A stretch of DNA of 64,000 nt from Firmicutes bacterium UBA5559 (GTDB lineage: Bacteria; Bacillota; Clostridia; Peptostreptococcales; Anaerovoracaceae). Position 1 is the first letter of the stretch; each line of letters starts with the position of its first letter. The notes under the pieces are model-generated. The model searched no databases, was not told the origin of the DNA, and saw only the letters and a list, made by a program, of their open reading frames with translations. Location of the stretch: assembly GCA_002425705.1 (NCBI GenBank), contig DIMT01000027.1, forward strand, positions 12,315 to 76,314, in the 5' to 3' direction. The position numbers were made by a program, and so were the translations under genes. Shown piece after piece: positions 1 through 8,238 of the stretch.

Positions 1-341
1 CCCATGATGACGAAATCCACATCGCTGGTATTGATGTACTCGATGATCTCATCGGCAACAGATCCCTGAAGCATTACTGTCTCTACCCGGTCCTTCATAT
101 CCCCAAAGTTTTCTCTTGACTGATTAAGCAGTTCTTCTGCATGAGCCTTTTCCTCCTCTAAGATGCTGAACATGATTTCCGGCTCCGGAATGGTGGGATT
201 ATACCAATAAGTGGAAATCCTTACACTGACTACATAAAGGAGTACGATTTGACTGCCAAAGGCTTCTGCCAGTTCTTTGGCCTGATTCAAAGCTCTTTTG
301 GAATGCTCGGAAGCATCCAGGGGTACCAATATCTTCTTCAT
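1..341 (-). CDS. Universal stress protein, UspA family (C-terminus cut by window edge)
   Basis: The reading frame on the minus strand starts at ATG 341, preceded by AAGGAGG at good spacing, and runs off the left edge after 113 codons. The N-terminus MKKILVPLDASEHSKRAL is the classic UspA beta1-alpha1 start, with Asp at the position that contacts ATP in ATP-binding members. Further on, GSVADEIIEYINTSDVDFVIMG matches the part leading into the nucleotide loop, which itself lies outside the window. Small cytoplasmic stress proteins of this type are usually dimers. It is divergent from the fluoride riboswitch unit. Family assignment is firm; the specific stress cannot be read from the sequence. 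Confidence 0.9.
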   Translation of the reverse strand, partial: MKKILVPLDASEHSKRALNQAKELAEAFGSQIVLLYVVSVRISTYWYNPTIPEPEIMFSILEEEKAHAEELLNQSRENFGDMKDRVETVMLQGSVADEIIEYINTSDVDFVIM

Positions 342-469
342 TGCTGCACCTCCTTAATACCAACCTCAAATTACCGCCTTTTATTCATTATATTCCACCT
401 TATCGCCGAAGTCAAAACCATCTCAAAAAACTAATCGGGCCCCTTTCTCTTTTCCTGTCACGTTTTTAC

Positions 470-498
470 TTGAAATGCCTGTCGAAGAATGATAAAAT
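470..498 (+). promoter_or_regulatory. Sigma-A type promoter of the fluoride riboswitch/fluC unit
   Basis: TTGAAA at 470-475 and TAAAAT at 493-498 are separated by exactly 17 bases, which puts the start of transcription near 505, just before the riboswitch. Confidence 0.65.
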
Positions 499-520
499 TT
501 CAATAAACAGAAACGAGACA

Positions 521-597
521 GGCGATGGAGTTCGCCTTTAAACGCTGACAAGCTAATGACTCCTACAATCGGTTGTATGCCTTTTGTAGGGGTTTTT
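521..597 (+). promoter_or_regulatory. Fluoride riboswitch (crcB motif) with intrinsic terminator
   Basis: The aptamer at 521-566 carries the crcB-motif features: GGCGATGG, a short hairpin closed by TTCGCC, then TTTAAACGCT, the AGCTAATGA segment, and ACTCCTAC, whose ACTCC can pair with GGAGT in the first loop to form the pseudoknot. The 3' part (559-597) is a terminator: CCTACAA pairs with TTGTAGG and is followed by a run of T. The terminator stem uses the same CCTAC bases as the aptamer, so fluoride binding should prevent termination and turn on the two fluC genes downstream. The layout matches known fluoride ON switches. Confidence 0.93.
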
Positions 598-616
598 TAT
601 ATATCGGAGGATTTTT

Positions 617-1057
617 ATGGGCAAATATATTTATATTTTCATTGGTGGCGCCGGAGGTGCCGTACTAAGGCAATTGATGGAAGAATGGACACTCTTCGGT
701 TATAAAGGCGACTTTCCGCTGAATACCTTCATGATCAATGTTATCGGGAGTTTTATTCTGGCACTTTTCCTGACCATAGCTTTTGAAGTGATGGCAATCG
801 ATGCGGATCTTCGTCTTGGCATTTCAACTGGTTTTCTAGGTGCCTTTACAACATTTTCAGCCCTCTGCAAGGAATCAGTCATATTGATGGAAAGCGGCAG
901 ATTACTCTTAGCATCTATTTACATTTCCAGCTCCCTCCTTTTCGGTTTCACTGCCGCTTTTATTGGTATCGTTCTGGCGAGAAAGGTTATATACAAATCC
1001 CTGGTCCTGCCCTTTAAAAAACTCGCCGCCAATCCGGACGAAGAAGGGAGCAAATGA
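617..1057 (+). CDS. crcB: Fluoride ion channel FluC/CrcB, first copy
   Basis: This 146-residue membrane protein exports fluoride. It has four predicted membrane helices, the N-terminal glycine-rich IGGAGGAVLRQ motif, the conserved Asn in TFMINVIGSF, and GFLGAFTTFSAL, which contains the Phe-box and central Na+ site region of Fluc channels. It has a GGAGG ribosome site and follows the fluoride riboswitch directly. Its stop overlaps the next fluC start by four bases, so the two are translationally coupled. Paired fluC genes in Gram-positive bacteria generally give two subunits of opposite orientation forming one channel; that pairing is inferred here. The C-terminus, about 20 residues longer than in the second copy, is charged and cytosolic in character. 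Confidence 0.93.
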   Translation: MGKYIYIFIGGAGGAVLRQLMEEWTLFGYKGDFPLNTFMINVIGSFILALFLTIAFEVMAIDADLRLGISTGFLGAFTTFSALCKESVILMESGRLLLASIYISSSLLFGFTAAFIGIVLARKVIYKSLVLPFKKLAANPDEEGSK

Positions 1058-1416
1058 GAATGGAATACCTGCTGATAGCCATTGGAGGTTCTTTGGGAAG
1101 CTTGTCGAGATTTTTTGTTTCAAAAAGTATTGCCGGAAAGTACTCCGGAGCTTATCCGCTTGGTACTTTTACCATCAATCTGGCCGGGGCTTTTTTATTG
1201 GGAGTGATTACAGCTTTCCATGTAACCCATTCCATTTATGCATTTATAGCCATCGGTTTTTTGGGATCGTTCACAACTTTTTCCACCTTTATATTTGAAG
1301 GCTTTAATCTATTTCAGTCTGGAGAAAAGAAAAATGCCATCCTTTACCTCATGGCATCCATGGGTTTGGGGATAGCAAGTTATATTTGCGGCTACTGCCT
1401 GATAAGCGTTCTTTAG
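1054..1416 (+). CDS. crcB: Fluoride ion channel FluC/CrcB, second copy
   Basis: A 120-residue FluC subunit of normal family length. It shows the same landmarks as its partner: IGGSLGSLSRFF near the N-terminus, GTFTINLAGAF with the conserved Asn, and GFLGSFTTFSTF with the paired Phe residues of the fluoride path. It overlaps the first copy by ATGA. The two proteins differ clearly in sequence, as expected for heterodimeric channels rather than a recent duplication. Both copies are controlled by the riboswitch at 521-597. No transcription terminator is obvious between its stop and the convergent gene at 1459. Confidence 0.93.
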   Translation: MRMEYLLIAIGGSLGSLSRFFVSKSIAGKYSGAYPLGTFTINLAGAFLLGVITAFHVTHSIYAFIAIGFLGSFTTFSTFIFEGFNLFQSGEKKNAILYLMASMGLGIASYICGYCLISVL

Positions 1417-1458
1417 CAGAACAAGGAGGTTCAATGAGAACTCACTGCGGAATAGTTA

Positions 1459-2124
1459 TTAAGCCCCGTAAATCCGATTGATATCCTGAACGAAGACCAG
1501 ACCGTTCCCAGGCTTTTCCAAGTGGAGCTGATCCCGGACAGCAGCTACAATGTCGTCCGTCCGCCCTTTATCCACGACTATAAGAACAATTTCCTTTTCC
1601 GGTTCGATTTCCATGGCAAATACCTTGCTGGTTTCATGAACTCCAGCCCCCCGGCCATTGATGATGGTCACACAGACTGCGCCCATTTTATTGGCAATTT
1701 CCACTGCCCTTTCTGCATTTCCTCGTTCAACGATGACGGTCATCAGGCTATACATTTTTTCATCCTCACTTCTGCTAGAATTTTGGGGATCGCCAATACA
1801 ATTTCTGGTACCGATTACTTTTGTGACACCGGTGGTGAACACCAGACCAGGTTCGCCTTCTTCTTCTTCAAAACGGGTGATCAGCTTCCGAAACGTTTCT
1901 CTGACCCGGTTGCTGTCTGCCAGCATCAGAACCACATCCCTCTTTTCATCGGCCAGACCGAAAAGGTCCAAAAGGGGGTGCCTCTCAACCATCCGCCGGC
2001 CCGGCAGGATGGTCCTGCCTCCCACGCCACAGTCTTTTGAGGCCATCACCAGTTTATGTCCAAATCCTTCATCGACGATCCCCCAAATCAGTTCGATGTC
2101 GAGGAGTTCAAGTTTGCATTCCAT
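1459..2124 (-). CDS. Tandem PII-like (GlnB-type) nitrogen-regulatory-like protein
   Basis: About 221 residues made of two PII-like repeats. The first ends in EPGLVFTTGVTKVIG and the second in GNGLVFVQDINRIYG; each is preceded by a stretch of the PII strand-helix pattern (KRDVVLMLADSNRVRETF and EKEIVLIVVDKGRTDDIV). PII proteins sense small molecules and gate membrane transporters. The start is ambiguous: ATG at 2124 has a GGGAGG eleven bases upstream, while an in-frame TTG at 2133 is only two bases from it, so ATG is chosen. The gene overlaps the end of the DUF1538 gene by about 17 bases, so they form a coupled pair. The fold is well supported; the ligand is unknown. Confidence 0.8.
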   Translation of the reverse strand: MECKLELLDIELIWGIVDEGFGHKLVMASKDCGVGGRTILPGRRMVERHPLLDLFGLADEKRDVVLMLADSNRVRETFRKLITRFEEEEGEPGLVFTTGVTKVIGTRNCIGDPQNSSRSEDEKMYSLMTVIVERGNAERAVEIANKMGAVCVTIINGRGAGVHETSKVFAMEIEPEKEIVLIVVDKGRTDDIVAAVRDQLHLEKPGNGLVFVQDINRIYGA

Positions 2125-3607
2125 TTTCTTCAAGTCCTCCCTTTCTGGACTTCACTTTAAAAATCAATCCTAATATTTCCAGTGCAATAATCGGTGCCAA
2201 CGCCACCATAGCAATCATTCCAAAGCCATCTACCAATACATTAGCTCCTTCCGCTCCGGAGGCCGCCCCCTGGATGAAGGCCAGAATGAATGTAGCAGTC
2301 ATAGGACCTGAAGCAACTCCGCCGGAGTCAAATCCCATACCCACAAAGATCTTGGGGGTGACGAACATCAGTCCGATGGCGATTATATAACCGGGAAGCA
2401 GGTAATGCCATAACTGGATTTCCGGCACCAGCACCCGAATCATCGACAAGGCCACCGCTACGCCAACTCCCAAAGATAAGGTCCCCAGCACGACTTTTCG
2501 GCGGACATAACCACCGGTAACCTCTTCGATCTGAGTAGTCAGAACGTAGACAGCCGGTTCTGCCAGAACTGTCACCAGCCCCAATACAAAGCCTATAAGG
2601 ATAAGATACACGTTTCCGTCCAGACTTGCAATAGCATAACCGAGGATACTCCCTACCTTCATGAATCCGGCATTGACTCCAACCAAGAAGAGAACCAGTC
2701 CTATGAAGGTAAAGGATAAGCCAATCAGTATCCGGGCTACAGCCTTTTGGGATTGGCGAAAGGTCGTCTTCTGAAAAATCAGAAATAAAATCAGAATCGG
2801 GGATAGCGCAAGGATGATTTCCAGGCTGATCAGCTGCAGTTTATCCAAAAATGGCTGCATCAGGCTTTCGTTAACAGGTCTGCCGGTTTCCAGACTGCCG
2901 GTCAGACTGCTGGTATCAATCAGAAGACTGGTAATCAATACGGCGATGATGGCCCCGCCGGAAGCAATAGCCACCAAACCAAAACTGTCCTTTTCATTGG
3001 CTTTTGTATCCTTTTTCAGGATCGATACCCCTATCGCTAAGGCAAGGATGAATGGGACAGTGAGGGCTCCCGTTGTAGCACCGGAGGCATCAAAGGCAAT
3101 AGCCAAAAATTCCCGGCTTGTAAAAAAGGATAAGATTAAAATTACAGAATATATGACAAATAGAAGTTTGTATAACGGGACGTTGTATAGGATTCGTACC
3201 AGACCAATGGAAAGCATCACCGCAATACCTACGGAAACAAGGATGACCAGGCTCCACTTAGTAATGGCTCCTCCGGTTACCAGAGAAACCTGGCCTGCCA
3301 GAATGTGAAGATCCGGTTCCGCAATGGAAATGATGAATCCTAAAATGATTCCGGCCAGTCCGACGATCCAAATTTTCCCGGATTTTGTCATTGCAGAACC
3401 CATCAATTTACCGATAGGAGTGATGCCAATTTCCACCCCGATCAGAAAGATGGAAAGACCAAAAATAATCATAATCGATCCAATGATAAATCGAGCAAGA
3501 GAAAGATTGTCCAGGGGTGCCAGGGTAAAATGAAGGGCGATGACAATGAAGACGATGGGAAGCACGGCGTAAAGCACCTCTTTGACCTGATGAATAAATA
3601 CTTTCAA
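2108..3607 (-). CDS. DUF1538 integral membrane protein, probable transporter
   Basis: A 499-residue protein with about a dozen hydrophobic segments and an internal repeat. IIFGLSIFLIGVEIGITPIG in the first half corresponds to FIGLVLFLVGVNAGFMKVG in the second, and IISIAEPDLHILAGQV to VTVLAEPAVYVLTTQI. This duplicated layout is typical of DUF1538 proteins, whose substrate is not established. The start is TTG at 3607 behind GGGAGGG. It is coupled to the PII-like gene downstream, and PII proteins often regulate an adjacent transporter, so a PII-gated transporter is a reasonable inference. There is a good promoter just upstream (3653-3681). Confidence 0.85.
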   Translation of the reverse strand: MKVFIHQVKEVLYAVLPIVFIVIALHFTLAPLDNLSLARFIIGSIMIIFGLSIFLIGVEIGITPIGKLMGSAMTKSGKIWIVGLAGIILGFIISIAEPDLHILAGQVSLVTGGAITKWSLVILVSVGIAVMLSIGLVRILYNVPLYKLLFVIYSVILILSFFTSREFLAIAFDASGATTGALTVPFILALAIGVSILKKDTKANEKDSFGLVAIASGGAIIAVLITSLLIDTSSLTGSLETGRPVNESLMQPFLDKLQLISLEIILALSPILILFLIFQKTTFRQSQKAVARILIGLSFTFIGLVLFLVGVNAGFMKVGSILGYAIASLDGNVYLILIGFVLGLVTVLAEPAVYVLTTQIEEVTGGYVRRKVVLGTLSLGVGVAVALSMIRVLVPEIQLWHYLLPGYIIAIGLMFVTPKIFVGMGFDSGGVASGPMTATFILAFIQGAASGAEGANVLVDGFGMIAMVALAPIIALEILGLIFKVKSRKGGLEENGMQT

Positions 3608-3652
3608 ATAGTCATCCCTCCCTTATCCAAGTTTGTTTCAACTAACAGTTTT

Positions 3653-3681
3653 ATTATATCAAAAATGCAACTAATAATCAA
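3653..3681 (-). promoter_or_regulatory. Sigma-A type promoter of the DUF1538/PII-like pair
   Basis: On the minus strand TTGATT (3681-3676) and TATAAT (3658-3653) are 17 bases apart, about 45 bases upstream of the DUF1538 start. Confidence 0.6.
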
Positions 3682-3687
3682 ATAGAA

Positions 3688-3712
3688 ATACCGGAAGCCA
3701 GGCTTCCGGTAT
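3688..3712 (-). terminator. Terminator after the OpuC-type operon
   Basis: A perfect 12-base inverted repeat (ATACCGGAAGCC with GGCTTCCGGTAT, one-base loop) is followed on the minus strand by TTTCTATTTG. It lies 39 bases past the stop of the substrate-binding protein and just upstream of the next promoter. Confidence 0.75.
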
Positions 3713-3750
3713 GGATGGTTCTATTGATTTTGAATTGTTCTGTGTTGTCT

Positions 3751-4641
3751 TTATACCAGCCCAGCTTTGGCAAGGAAATCTGCCGCTACGGCTTCAACGG
3801 ACTCCCCTTCTACGTCCACTCGGTAGTTCAGCTCCGTCATAGTGGCATCATCCACCAGCCCCGCCAGCATGTCCAGGACCCCCTCCAATTCGGGGAATTG
3901 CTCCAAAGTCTCATTCTTAACAATTGGAGCTACATAATAAGGAGGAAAAAATCCTTTATCATCTTCCAGTATTTTCAGGTTATACTGAATGATCTGACCG
4001 TCGGTAGCGAAGGCATCCGTAACATCCATATCTCCATTGCCGATTGCCTGATACTTCAAGGCAACTTGCATCTTTTTCGGCTCTCCTTTAAATTTCATGC
4101 CATAGGCTTCCACCAGTCCCTCAAACCCATCCTGACGGTTGAAGAATTCATGCTCCGCTCCGAAAATTAAGGCTTCTGATACTGCAGCCAGGTCGCTGAA
4201 GGTTTCCACACCATATTCTTCAACTACCTCCTGAGTAACAGCCAGTGTATAGGTATTATTGAGTCCCAGGGGGCTCAGCCATTTAATATTGAATTGCTTT
4301 TCAAACTCCTCTGCAACCACCCGGTAGGCTTCCTCCGGATCAGCAATGACGTCCATCTTCAATTGAGCCGTCAGTCCCGTCCCGGTATATTCGGGGTAAA
4401 TGTCGATATCCCCGTTTTTAATGGCTTCAAAGCATACGAAGGTTCCTCCCATGTTCAATTTTCGGATTACCTTAATGTCAGTATTGGCCTCGATCAGTTG
4501 TGCGAACATTTCTCCCAGGATAATACTTTCTGAAAAATCCTTGGATCCGATGACGACGTTCTTCTTGTCTCCCCCACACCCGGACAGCACCAGGGTCATC
4601 ACCAATAGGGCTGTAATCATAATCATTATTTTCCTTTTCAT
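3751..4641 (-). CDS. opuCC: Glycine betaine/choline-type ABC transporter substrate-binding lipoprotein
   Basis: About 296 residues with a lipoprotein signal peptide (MKRKIMIMITALLVMTLVLSG followed by the lipobox Cys of SGCGG) and an OpuAC-type binding domain starting KNVVIGSKDFSESIILGEM. The text GDIDIYPEYTGTGL and the DVTDAFATDGQI region are hallmarks of OpuBC/OpuCC. It captures quaternary ammonium compounds outside the membrane for the two permeases encoded upstream. Two adjacent ATG codons are possible starts; the second (4641) sits better relative to GGAGG. Whether it prefers betaine, choline or carnitine cannot be decided without the binding-cage residues, but a choline-degrading locus lies 18 kb away. 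Confidence 0.88.
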   Translation of the reverse strand: MKRKIMIMITALLVMTLVLSGCGGDKKNVVIGSKDFSESIILGEMFAQLIEANTDIKVIRKLNMGGTFVCFEAIKNGDIDIYPEYTGTGLTAQLKMDVIADPEEAYRVVAEEFEKQFNIKWLSPLGLNNTYTLAVTQEVVEEYGVETFSDLAAVSEALIFGAEHEFFNRQDGFEGLVEAYGMKFKGEPKKMQVALKYQAIGNGDMDVTDAFATDGQIIQYNLKILEDDKGFFPPYYVAPIVKNETLEQFPELEGVLDMLAGLVDDATMTELNYRVDVEGESVEAVAADFLAKAGLV

Positions 4642-4650
4642 CATTTCCTC

Positions 4651-5244
4651 CTAACTGCGCATTAACTTCTTTTCAAATCGATTCATCAGATGGTCAAAGA
4701 CCAGAGCCATCAGTACCACAGGAATTGCCCCTGTGAGAATCATTTCCATGTTGTTGGTCTGTATGCCCCGATAAACTGGGAACCCCAAGCCTCCGGCGCC
4801 AATGAGTACTCCCATGACCGCTATGGAGAGGGAGTTTACAACAGAAATCCGGATCCCCGAAAATATCAGCGGGAAGGATAAGGGAATCTCCACTTTTACC
4901 AAACGTTGCAACCGGCTCATACCCATTCCCTTTGCTGCATCTTTCAGATGATTCTCTACTCCGGTCAGCCCGATATGAGCATTTCTCACAATAGGCATCA
5001 GGGCGTACAGCACCAATCCAGCAATGATGGTTGGATTCCCAAGTCCGAAGAAAATCATCAGCAGGGCTAATAGCGCCAGAGACGGAATGGTCTGGATGAT
5101 TTCCACCAGCCAAAGGATCGCTTGTTCCGCCCATTTGACCCAATAGGCAATGACCCCAAGGAGAATACCGATCACGACGGCTATGGCCGTGGCAATCAGC
5201 ACAATCACAAGATGTTCTAAGATATAATTGGGCAAATTGTTCAT
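4651..5244 (-). CDS. opuCD: OpuC/OpuB-type ABC transporter permease (second permease)
   Basis: A 197-residue membrane protein with about five to six helices. The EAA loop AAKGMGMSRLQRLVKVEIPLS contacts the ATPase, and IQTIPSLALLALLMIFFGLG is typical of betaine/choline permeases. It pairs with the 5241-5885 permease. The start ATG overlaps the end of that permease by four bases, and the binding-protein gene follows six bases after its stop. Slightly shorter than usual for OpuCD (about 215 to 230 residues), but all key parts are present. Confidence 0.88.
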   Translation of the reverse strand: MNNLPNYILEHLVIVLIATAIAVVIGILLGVIAYWVKWAEQAILWLVEIIQTIPSLALLALLMIFFGLGNPTIIAGLVLYALMPIVRNAHIGLTGVENHLKDAAKGMGMSRLQRLVKVEIPLSFPLIFSGIRISVVNSLSIAVMGVLIGAGGLGFPVYRGIQTNNMEMILTGAIPVVLMALVFDHLMNRFEKKLMRS

Positions 5245-5885
5245 GGGTTCACCCTCCTTAGTCCCCTTGGAGTGATTCCTCGCTGGAGTCCTCCAATTAA
5301 TAGATTGAACAGGATAGCCATTATCGCCGAGGGCACCGCCCCTGCCAGGATGTAATTGGTGTTGTAAGTGGACAATCCAGTCCAGATGAGATCCCCAAGT
5401 CCTCCGGCTCCAATGAGTCCGGCCAGGGTAGCCCAGCTAATGATATAGACCGTGGATATACGGATTCCACCAATGATGGTGGGGGTTGCGATGGGCAGCT
5501 CCACTTTTAAGAGTCGCTGCATACTGGTCATCCCGATACCTCTGGCCGCTTCCACGTAACCAGGATTGATATCTGTAATGCCGGTGTAAGTGTTTCGCAA
5601 AATCGGCAGGATGGCATAAAGGCTAAGGACAATCAGGGCCGGCTTAGTGCCGATACCCCAAAAGATCAGGGCAATCCCCAGCATGACCAACCCTGGTATG
5701 GTCTGAATCGTCCCTGCAAAAGCCAGGACCGGTGCTGCCATTTTGCGATGACGGGAAAGGATGATACCTACAGGTACCGCAATGACCATACCAATAGCCA
5801 CTGCCCAGAACACCAGGCTCAGATGCTGAAAGAGACTGCTCATGATTTCCCGTTGATTGAGTTGGATAAATTCTGTAAAACTCAT
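5241..5885 (-). CDS. opuCB: OpuC/OpuB-type ABC transporter permease (first permease)
   Basis: About 214 residues; the ATG at 5885 overlaps the stop of the ATPase gene (ATGA) and has GGGGAGGGG upstream. The EAA loop reads AARGIGMTSMQRLLKVELPI, and AGTIQTIPGLVMLGIALIFWG is typical of this family. With its partner it forms the membrane channel for a compatible solute or choline. The order ATPase, permease, permease, binding protein is close to the OpuC arrangement of Gram-positive bacteria. Confidence 0.88.
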   Translation of the reverse strand: MSFTEFIQLNQREIMSSLFQHLSLVFWAVAIGMVIAVPVGIILSRHRKMAAPVLAFAGTIQTIPGLVMLGIALIFWGIGTKPALIVLSLYAILPILRNTYTGITDINPGYVEAARGIGMTSMQRLLKVELPIATPTIIGGIRISTVYIISWATLAGLIGAGGLGDLIWTGLSTYNTNYILAGAVPSAIMAILFNLLIGGLQRGITPRGLRRVNP

Positions 5886-7000
5886 ACGGCATCCCCTCCC
5901 CACAAGGTCTCACCCATGGCTTTCGCCATACTGGTCTTCGTAATGAGTCCGGCTACCGTCTGATCTTCATGAAGAACAATAACGTAACCCGTGGGGGACT
6001 CCATCAGCAGTTCAAAAGCCGACTGGGCCGGATCAGAAACCTGAACGACGGGAGCTTCCATGGTTAATAGCCCGCCAATCTGTGTCCCGGCTTTTCCGGC
6101 GGATTTAATCCGCTCGATAGAAATGGTGCCTGCGTAGGTTTCATCGTCATTGATAACAATCAGAGAATTTACATCCCTGTTTCGCATCAGTTCCACCGAC
6201 TGAAGAGTCTGCATCTCCCGGTGAACCTTCAGGACCCTGCTTTTCATAACATCCGACGCAAGCAGCACCGCTCCGTTGTTGAGGTGTTTCCCGAGGAAGC
6301 TCTTCACCAAGGGGCTGGCCGGATTCTGAAGCATTTCCTCGGGGGAAGCCATCTGGACGATTTCCCCCTGATCCATAAAGATGACGACATCTGCCATTCG
6401 AAGGGCTTCATCCATATCGTGGGTAACAAAGACGATGGTCTTTTTCAATTTTTTCTGCAGTTTTTTCACTTCTTCCTGAAGGCTGTCCCTGGTTAGGGGG
6501 TCCAGTGCTCCGAAAGGTTCATCCATCAGCACGATGGGTGGAGAAGCTGCCAAAGCCCGAAGAACACCGATTCGCTGTTGCTGTCCTCCTGACAATTCGG
6601 AAGGATACATATGGGCATTTTCTTCATAGGGCATGGCCACCAGATTGAGCAAATCTTTCACCCTTTGCTGCCATTCTTCTTTTGGCACCTTCAATAATTT
6701 GGGTACCACCGCAATATTCTGCTCCACCGTCATGTTGGGGAAAAGACCGATCTGCTGAATGACATATCCGATTTTTCTTCGCAGTTCCACCGGATTTTCT
6801 TTCATGATGTCCCGGCCATCAACGTAAATTTTGCCTCCATCCGGCTCAATCAGCCGGTTGATGGATTTTAACGTGGTTGTCTTCCCGCATCCGCTGGGGC
6901 CGATAAGGACCACAAAGTCTCCTTGGTTGATTTCAAAACTGAGTTTATTCAATATGGTCTTCTTGCCATATTTTTTTGTAACACTTTCAAATCTGATCAA
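5882..7000 (-). CDS. opuCA: Betaine/choline ABC transporter ATP-binding protein with CBS domains
   Basis: A 372-residue ATPase. Walker A is GPSGCGKTTTLK, the signature LSGGQQQRIGVLRAL, Walker B IVLMDEPFGALDP, and the switch His is in VFVTHD. After residue about 240 there are two CBS motifs (ALLASDVMKSRVLKVHREM and GLLTMEAPVVQVSDPAQ), the osmosensing or nucleotide-sensing module found in OpuCA/OpuA-type importers. In several Firmicutes this tail binds c-di-AMP. The start is TTG at 7000 behind GGGGG. The neighbouring BusR-like gene suggests that both transcription and activity could respond to the same signal. Confidence 0.9.
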   Translation of the reverse strand: MIRFESVTKKYGKKTILNKLSFEINQGDFVVLIGPSGCGKTTTLKSINRLIEPDGGKIYVDGRDIMKENPVELRRKIGYVIQQIGLFPNMTVEQNIAVVPKLLKVPKEEWQQRVKDLLNLVAMPYEENAHMYPSELSGGQQQRIGVLRALAASPPIVLMDEPFGALDPLTRDSLQEEVKKLQKKLKKTIVFVTHDMDEALRMADVVIFMDQGEIVQMASPEEMLQNPASPLVKSFLGKHLNNGAVLLASDVMKSRVLKVHREMQTLQSVELMRNRDVNSLIVINDDETYAGTISIERIKSAGKAGTQIGGLLTMEAPVVQVSDPAQSAFELLMESPTGYVIVLHEDQTVAGLITKTSMAKAMGETLWGGDAV

Positions 7001-7033
7001 TTAAATTCCCCCTTTTTGCAAAGCAACACACTT

Positions 7034-7063
7034 ATTATATAATCAAGTTGTTACTTTTGTCAA
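7034..7063 (-). promoter_or_regulatory. Promoter of the OpuC-type operon
   Basis: On the minus strand TTGACA (7063-7058) and TATAAT (7039-7034) are 18 bases apart. An imperfect inverted repeat (CAAC-ACTT to the left, AAGT-GTT to the right, about 7024-7052) straddles the -10 box and could be the operator of the adjacent BusR-like regulator; that part is a guess. Confidence 0.55.
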
Positions 7064-7119
7064 TAAAGAATGCCTGCTCTTGTCCACAGGCATCTTAAAG
7101 AACCGGATTATAGTCCTTG

Positions 7120-7767
7120 TTAAGCATCACCGACCGGAGGATCCGCCGGATACAGGAAACGCAGAACCCGTTCCAGACATTCGTCGTCACCAATAAAATA
7201 CAGGATGTCCTTTTCTTCCAGGGTTGCATAGGGTCCCGGGGATATTAAAATCTGTCCTTTTCGACGGATTGCTATTACTGTAGCAGATGTATTGTGCCAA
7301 AAATTCAAATCCATAATAGACTGGTTGCGGTAGGGGCAAACTGCTTCAATCAAAACTTCAAATGGGACAAAAGGGTTTATGGATCGGTATCGGTCTGTTT
7401 TGCCGATCAGTTCGGAAAGATAATCACTGAAGCTTTCCATTTCTTTCTTCTGACGGTCAATGCTGCGAAGGATCTTTTGTTTCAGGCTGTTAATCGTTTC
7501 AATGTCTTGAAATTGTCGAACAAAAGCCCTGGCATTTTCAGACGAGATGATTTCTACTCCGCTGCCCTTTTCAGCCTCTACAATATTCAGATCAGCCAGA
7601 ACACAGACGGCACGCCGGGCGGTTTCCGGGGAAACCCCATATTGACTGGCAATGTAGGAGCGGGCATAGATCTTATCCCCTTCCTTATATTTCCCTTCAA
7701 CAATTTTTGAAGCCAGGTCTGCTGCTATCTGCTGATACTTTGGAATGCTTACCTTAATTTCGTCCAT
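7120..7767 (-). CDS. busR: BusR-like GntR-type regulator with C-terminal RCK_C (TrkA-C) domain
   Basis: 215 residues: a GntR-type winged helix (residues about 8-75, SPETARRAVCVLADLNIV), a coiled-coil middle (about 85-120) and a RCK_C/TrkA-C domain (about 130-205, TVIAIRRKGQILISPGP and DILYFIGDDECLERVL). This architecture is that of BusR of lactococci and streptococci, which binds c-di-AMP through RCK_C and represses a betaine importer. Here it sits immediately upstream of an OpuC-type importer on the same strand, the same genetic setting. c-di-AMP binding is inferred from architecture and context. It may be co-transcribed with the OhrR gene, whose start region lies just upstream with a 19-base overlap. 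Confidence 0.75.
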   Translation of the reverse strand: MDEIKVSIPKYQQIAADLASKIVEGKYKEGDKIYARSYIASQYGVSPETARRAVCVLADLNIVEAEKGSGVEIISSENARAFVRQFQDIETINSLKQKILRSIDRQKKEMESFSDYLSELIGKTDRYRSINPFVPFEVLIEAVCPYRNQSIMDLNFWHNTSATVIAIRRKGQILISPGPYATLEEKDILYFIGDDECLERVLRFLYPADPPVGDA

Positions 7768-8207
7768 GATCCGGCACGCTCCCTTTCACTTTCCATAATC
7801 TTGTGCAGCAACCCTTGAAGCAAACGGCCTTCATCAGCGGATATGTTTAGGCATCCGGCCATCTTCAAAGGCACCTCAGCAGCTTTTTCCTGCAGCTGCC
7901 AGCCCAAATCCGTCACCTCCACGATCAGCATTCGCTCATCCTGAACACTCCTGCTCCGCCGTACCAACCCTTGCCCTTCCAGCTTTTTCAGCAACGGGGT
8001 CAGGGTCCCCGAGTCCAGCCAAAGGATTTCTCCCAGTTGATTGACCGAAAGGGAATCCCTTTCCCAAAGGGCCAGCATAACGATGTACTGGGTATAAGTC
8101 AGTCCAAGCGGATCCAGCAATGGTTTATACTTCCTTGTTATGATCCGGGAGGCTGCATACAAAGGAAAACACAGCTGGTTTTCCAATTTCAGTTGCTCAA
8201 AATCCAT
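7749..8207 (-). CDS. ohrR: OhrR-type MarR family peroxide-sensing repressor
   Basis: About 152 residues; the start at ATG 8207 has AAGGA seven bases upstream. The N-terminus LKLENQLCFPLYAASRII closely follows Bacillus OhrR, including the single reactive Cys at about position 13 that is oxidised by organic peroxides. The winged helix contains LGLTYTQYIVMLALWE and LWLDSGTLTPLLKKLEGQGLV. It follows a glutathione peroxidase gene in the same operon, and a matching operator overlaps that operon's promoter, so it likely controls its own operon and releases DNA when oxidised. Confidence 0.85.
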   Translation of the reverse strand: MDFEQLKLENQLCFPLYAASRIITRKYKPLLDPLGLTYTQYIVMLALWERDSLSVNQLGEILWLDSGTLTPLLKKLEGQGLVRRSRSVQDERMLIVEVTDLGWQLQEKAAEVPLKMAGCLNISADEGRLLQGLLHKIMESERERAGSWTKLR

Positions 8208-8238
8208 ACTTTGTCCTTCATCCCTCATCCGGTTCATC

